Positions 17,023-19,061 of a stretch of 19,061 nucleotides of DNA are shown piece after piece (the stretch's first letter is position 1; each line of letters starts with the position of its first letter). The stretch is from an uncultured Collinsella sp. (lineage in GTDB: Bacteria > Actinomycetota > Coriobacteriia > Coriobacteriales > Coriobacteriaceae): the NCBI GenBank assembly GCA_900545835.1, contig URBB01000030.1, forward strand, positions 1 through 19,061, read 5' to 3'. The notes beneath the pieces were generated by a model. The model did not search any database. It was not told the origin of the DNA and saw only the letters and a program-made list of their open reading frames with translations. The position numbers and the translations under genes were made by a program.

Positions 17023-17376
17023 GACATCCTCCTCAAACTGATGAACCTCAATTTGAGCTTACGAGGAGGGTGGGCAGCCACTGTCAGCACGGACAAAATA
17101 GGCCTCCGGCTGCAAACCAGATGCTGACCAAACACTTGACTAAAAGCTTGACCGAAAATGCGCATCGCAACAAAATCGCAGGTAAACATAGACGGCCAAC
17201 CCGTCCTTTTGAGCCAGATACCCACAGCCACCACAGAAACAACAGGTGACCACAGCCCAAGAAGTCGACAAATGAACACCCGTACGTCGACAAACGAGCA
17301 AATCGCTCGCAAAGAACGTCCCCAACGACTAGACAAAAAAATGACTAGTCATTGGGGACGTTCTTAAATGACTACG
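17023..17376. other. Intergenic region upstream of the hypothetical gene and downstream of gltD
   Basis: This 354-bp gap contains the large hairpin at 17312-17365. It also contains three TGAC cores spaced exactly 12 bp apart (17125, 17137, 17149) upstream of the hypothetical gene, and a short direct repeat, GTCGACAAATGA (17267-17278) and GTCGACAAACGA (17286-17297). The TGAC series could be a regulator site, but the evidence is slight. Short open frames here lack ribosome-binding sites and family resemblance. Confidence 0.5.
17312..17365. repeat. Large GGGGAC-type hairpin downstream of gltD
   Basis: AAGAACGTCCCCAA (17312-17325) faces TTGGGGACGTTCTT (17352-17365), and inside it GACTAG (17327-17332) faces CTAGTC (17345-17350). 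The 12-nt loop contains a run of seven A, which is T7 on the gltD strand. It begins 11 bp past the gltD stop. It may end gltD transcription, but the T-run is in the loop rather than after the long stem, so it could equally be a mobile palindrome. Confidence 0.6.
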
Positions 17377-18858
<1,482 letters not shown>

Positions 18859-18863
18859 GGCAC

Positions 18864-19012
18864 TTACGCCTCCTTCTTGGTCGAAGCAACAGAGCTGGCG
18901 GCCACGGACGCAGCACCCGCAGCACCGCCCGCAACATCGAAGCGAGCAACATCCGCGTCACTCGCGCGACCGGTCACAATGTCAAACGCCAGCTCCTCGG
19001 CCTGCGCATGCG
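18864..19012 (-). CDS. gltB: Glutamate synthase large subunit, C-terminal fragment
   Basis: About 48 codons of a minus-strand frame end at TAA (18864-18866), 5 bp before gltD. The visible tail reads AEELAFDIVTGRASDADVARF and then an Ala-rich end. The fragment is too short for a motif-based call; the assignment rests on its position in front of gltD and on the reading frame. It is cut at 19012, where adapter sequence begins. Confidence 0.65.
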
Positions 19013-19061
19013 CTGTCTCTTATACACATCTGACGCTGCCGACGACGGAGAGAGTGTAGAT
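19013..19061. other. Illumina Nextera adapter contamination (not genomic)
   Basis: From 19013 the sequence is the complement of the Nextera transposase Read 1 adapter: the mosaic end CTGTCTCTTATACACATCT, then GACGCTGCCGACGA. CGGAGAGA (19046-19053) matches the complement of an i5 index, and GTGTAGAT is the start of the P5 flow-cell sequence. The contig therefore ends at 19012. Confidence 0.97.

Noticed and set aside
17158..17367. Small plus-strand gene of 69 codons
   Set aside because: It has no ribosome-binding site, a low-complexity product, and it runs into the hairpin at 17312-17365.

Overview
The window looks like a chromosomal segment of a high-GC actinobacterium, most likely a gut Coriobacteriia (Collinsella-like). 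That placement is inference. It rests on GC-rich codon use, LPXTG surface anchoring, and a membrane-anchored Ser/Thr kinase with an FHA partner and a DUF6273-like outer domain. The right end is not genomic: the last 49 bases match an Illumina Nextera adapter and index, so the sequence comes from a draft assembly whose contig ends inside gltB.

Layout from left to right. (1) A DEAD-box RNA helicase on the minus strand, with its C-terminus cut by the window edge. (2) A plus-strand signalling pair: a cytoplasmic FHA protein and a membrane-anchored Ser/Thr kinase. The kinase frame is broken by an apparent one-base deletion. (3) A large sortase-anchored surface protein with two long alanine-rich coiled coils flanking a CAP domain. 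(4) A copper module: a CsoR-type operator, the P1B ATPase copA, a CopZ-like chaperone and csoR. Together these form a copper-sensing and export unit, with CsoR presumably repressing copA from the operator. (5) A small membrane protein with a zinc ribbon, ending in a bidirectional terminator shared with a convergent amidohydrolase. (6) Two minus-strand genes of uncertain role, one resembling AbiEi/DUF559-type proteins. (7) gltD and the tail of gltB (glutamate synthase, ammonia assimilation), truncated by the adapter.

The most unusual content is between the genes. Ten copies of a 59-bp imperfect palindrome occur in five intergenic regions. Each has 17-bp arms related to TGTCTCAATCTGTAACA and a 25-bp centre of very variable sequence. 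All ten have exactly the same length. Where they cluster (3, 2 and 3 copies) they repeat every 80-81 bp. I do not recognise this family. Other intergenic hairpins are a perfect 20-bp inverted repeat between copZ and csoR, GGGGAC-type palindromes at 12662-12742 and 17312-17365, and a 61-bp inverted repeat in front of the kinase.
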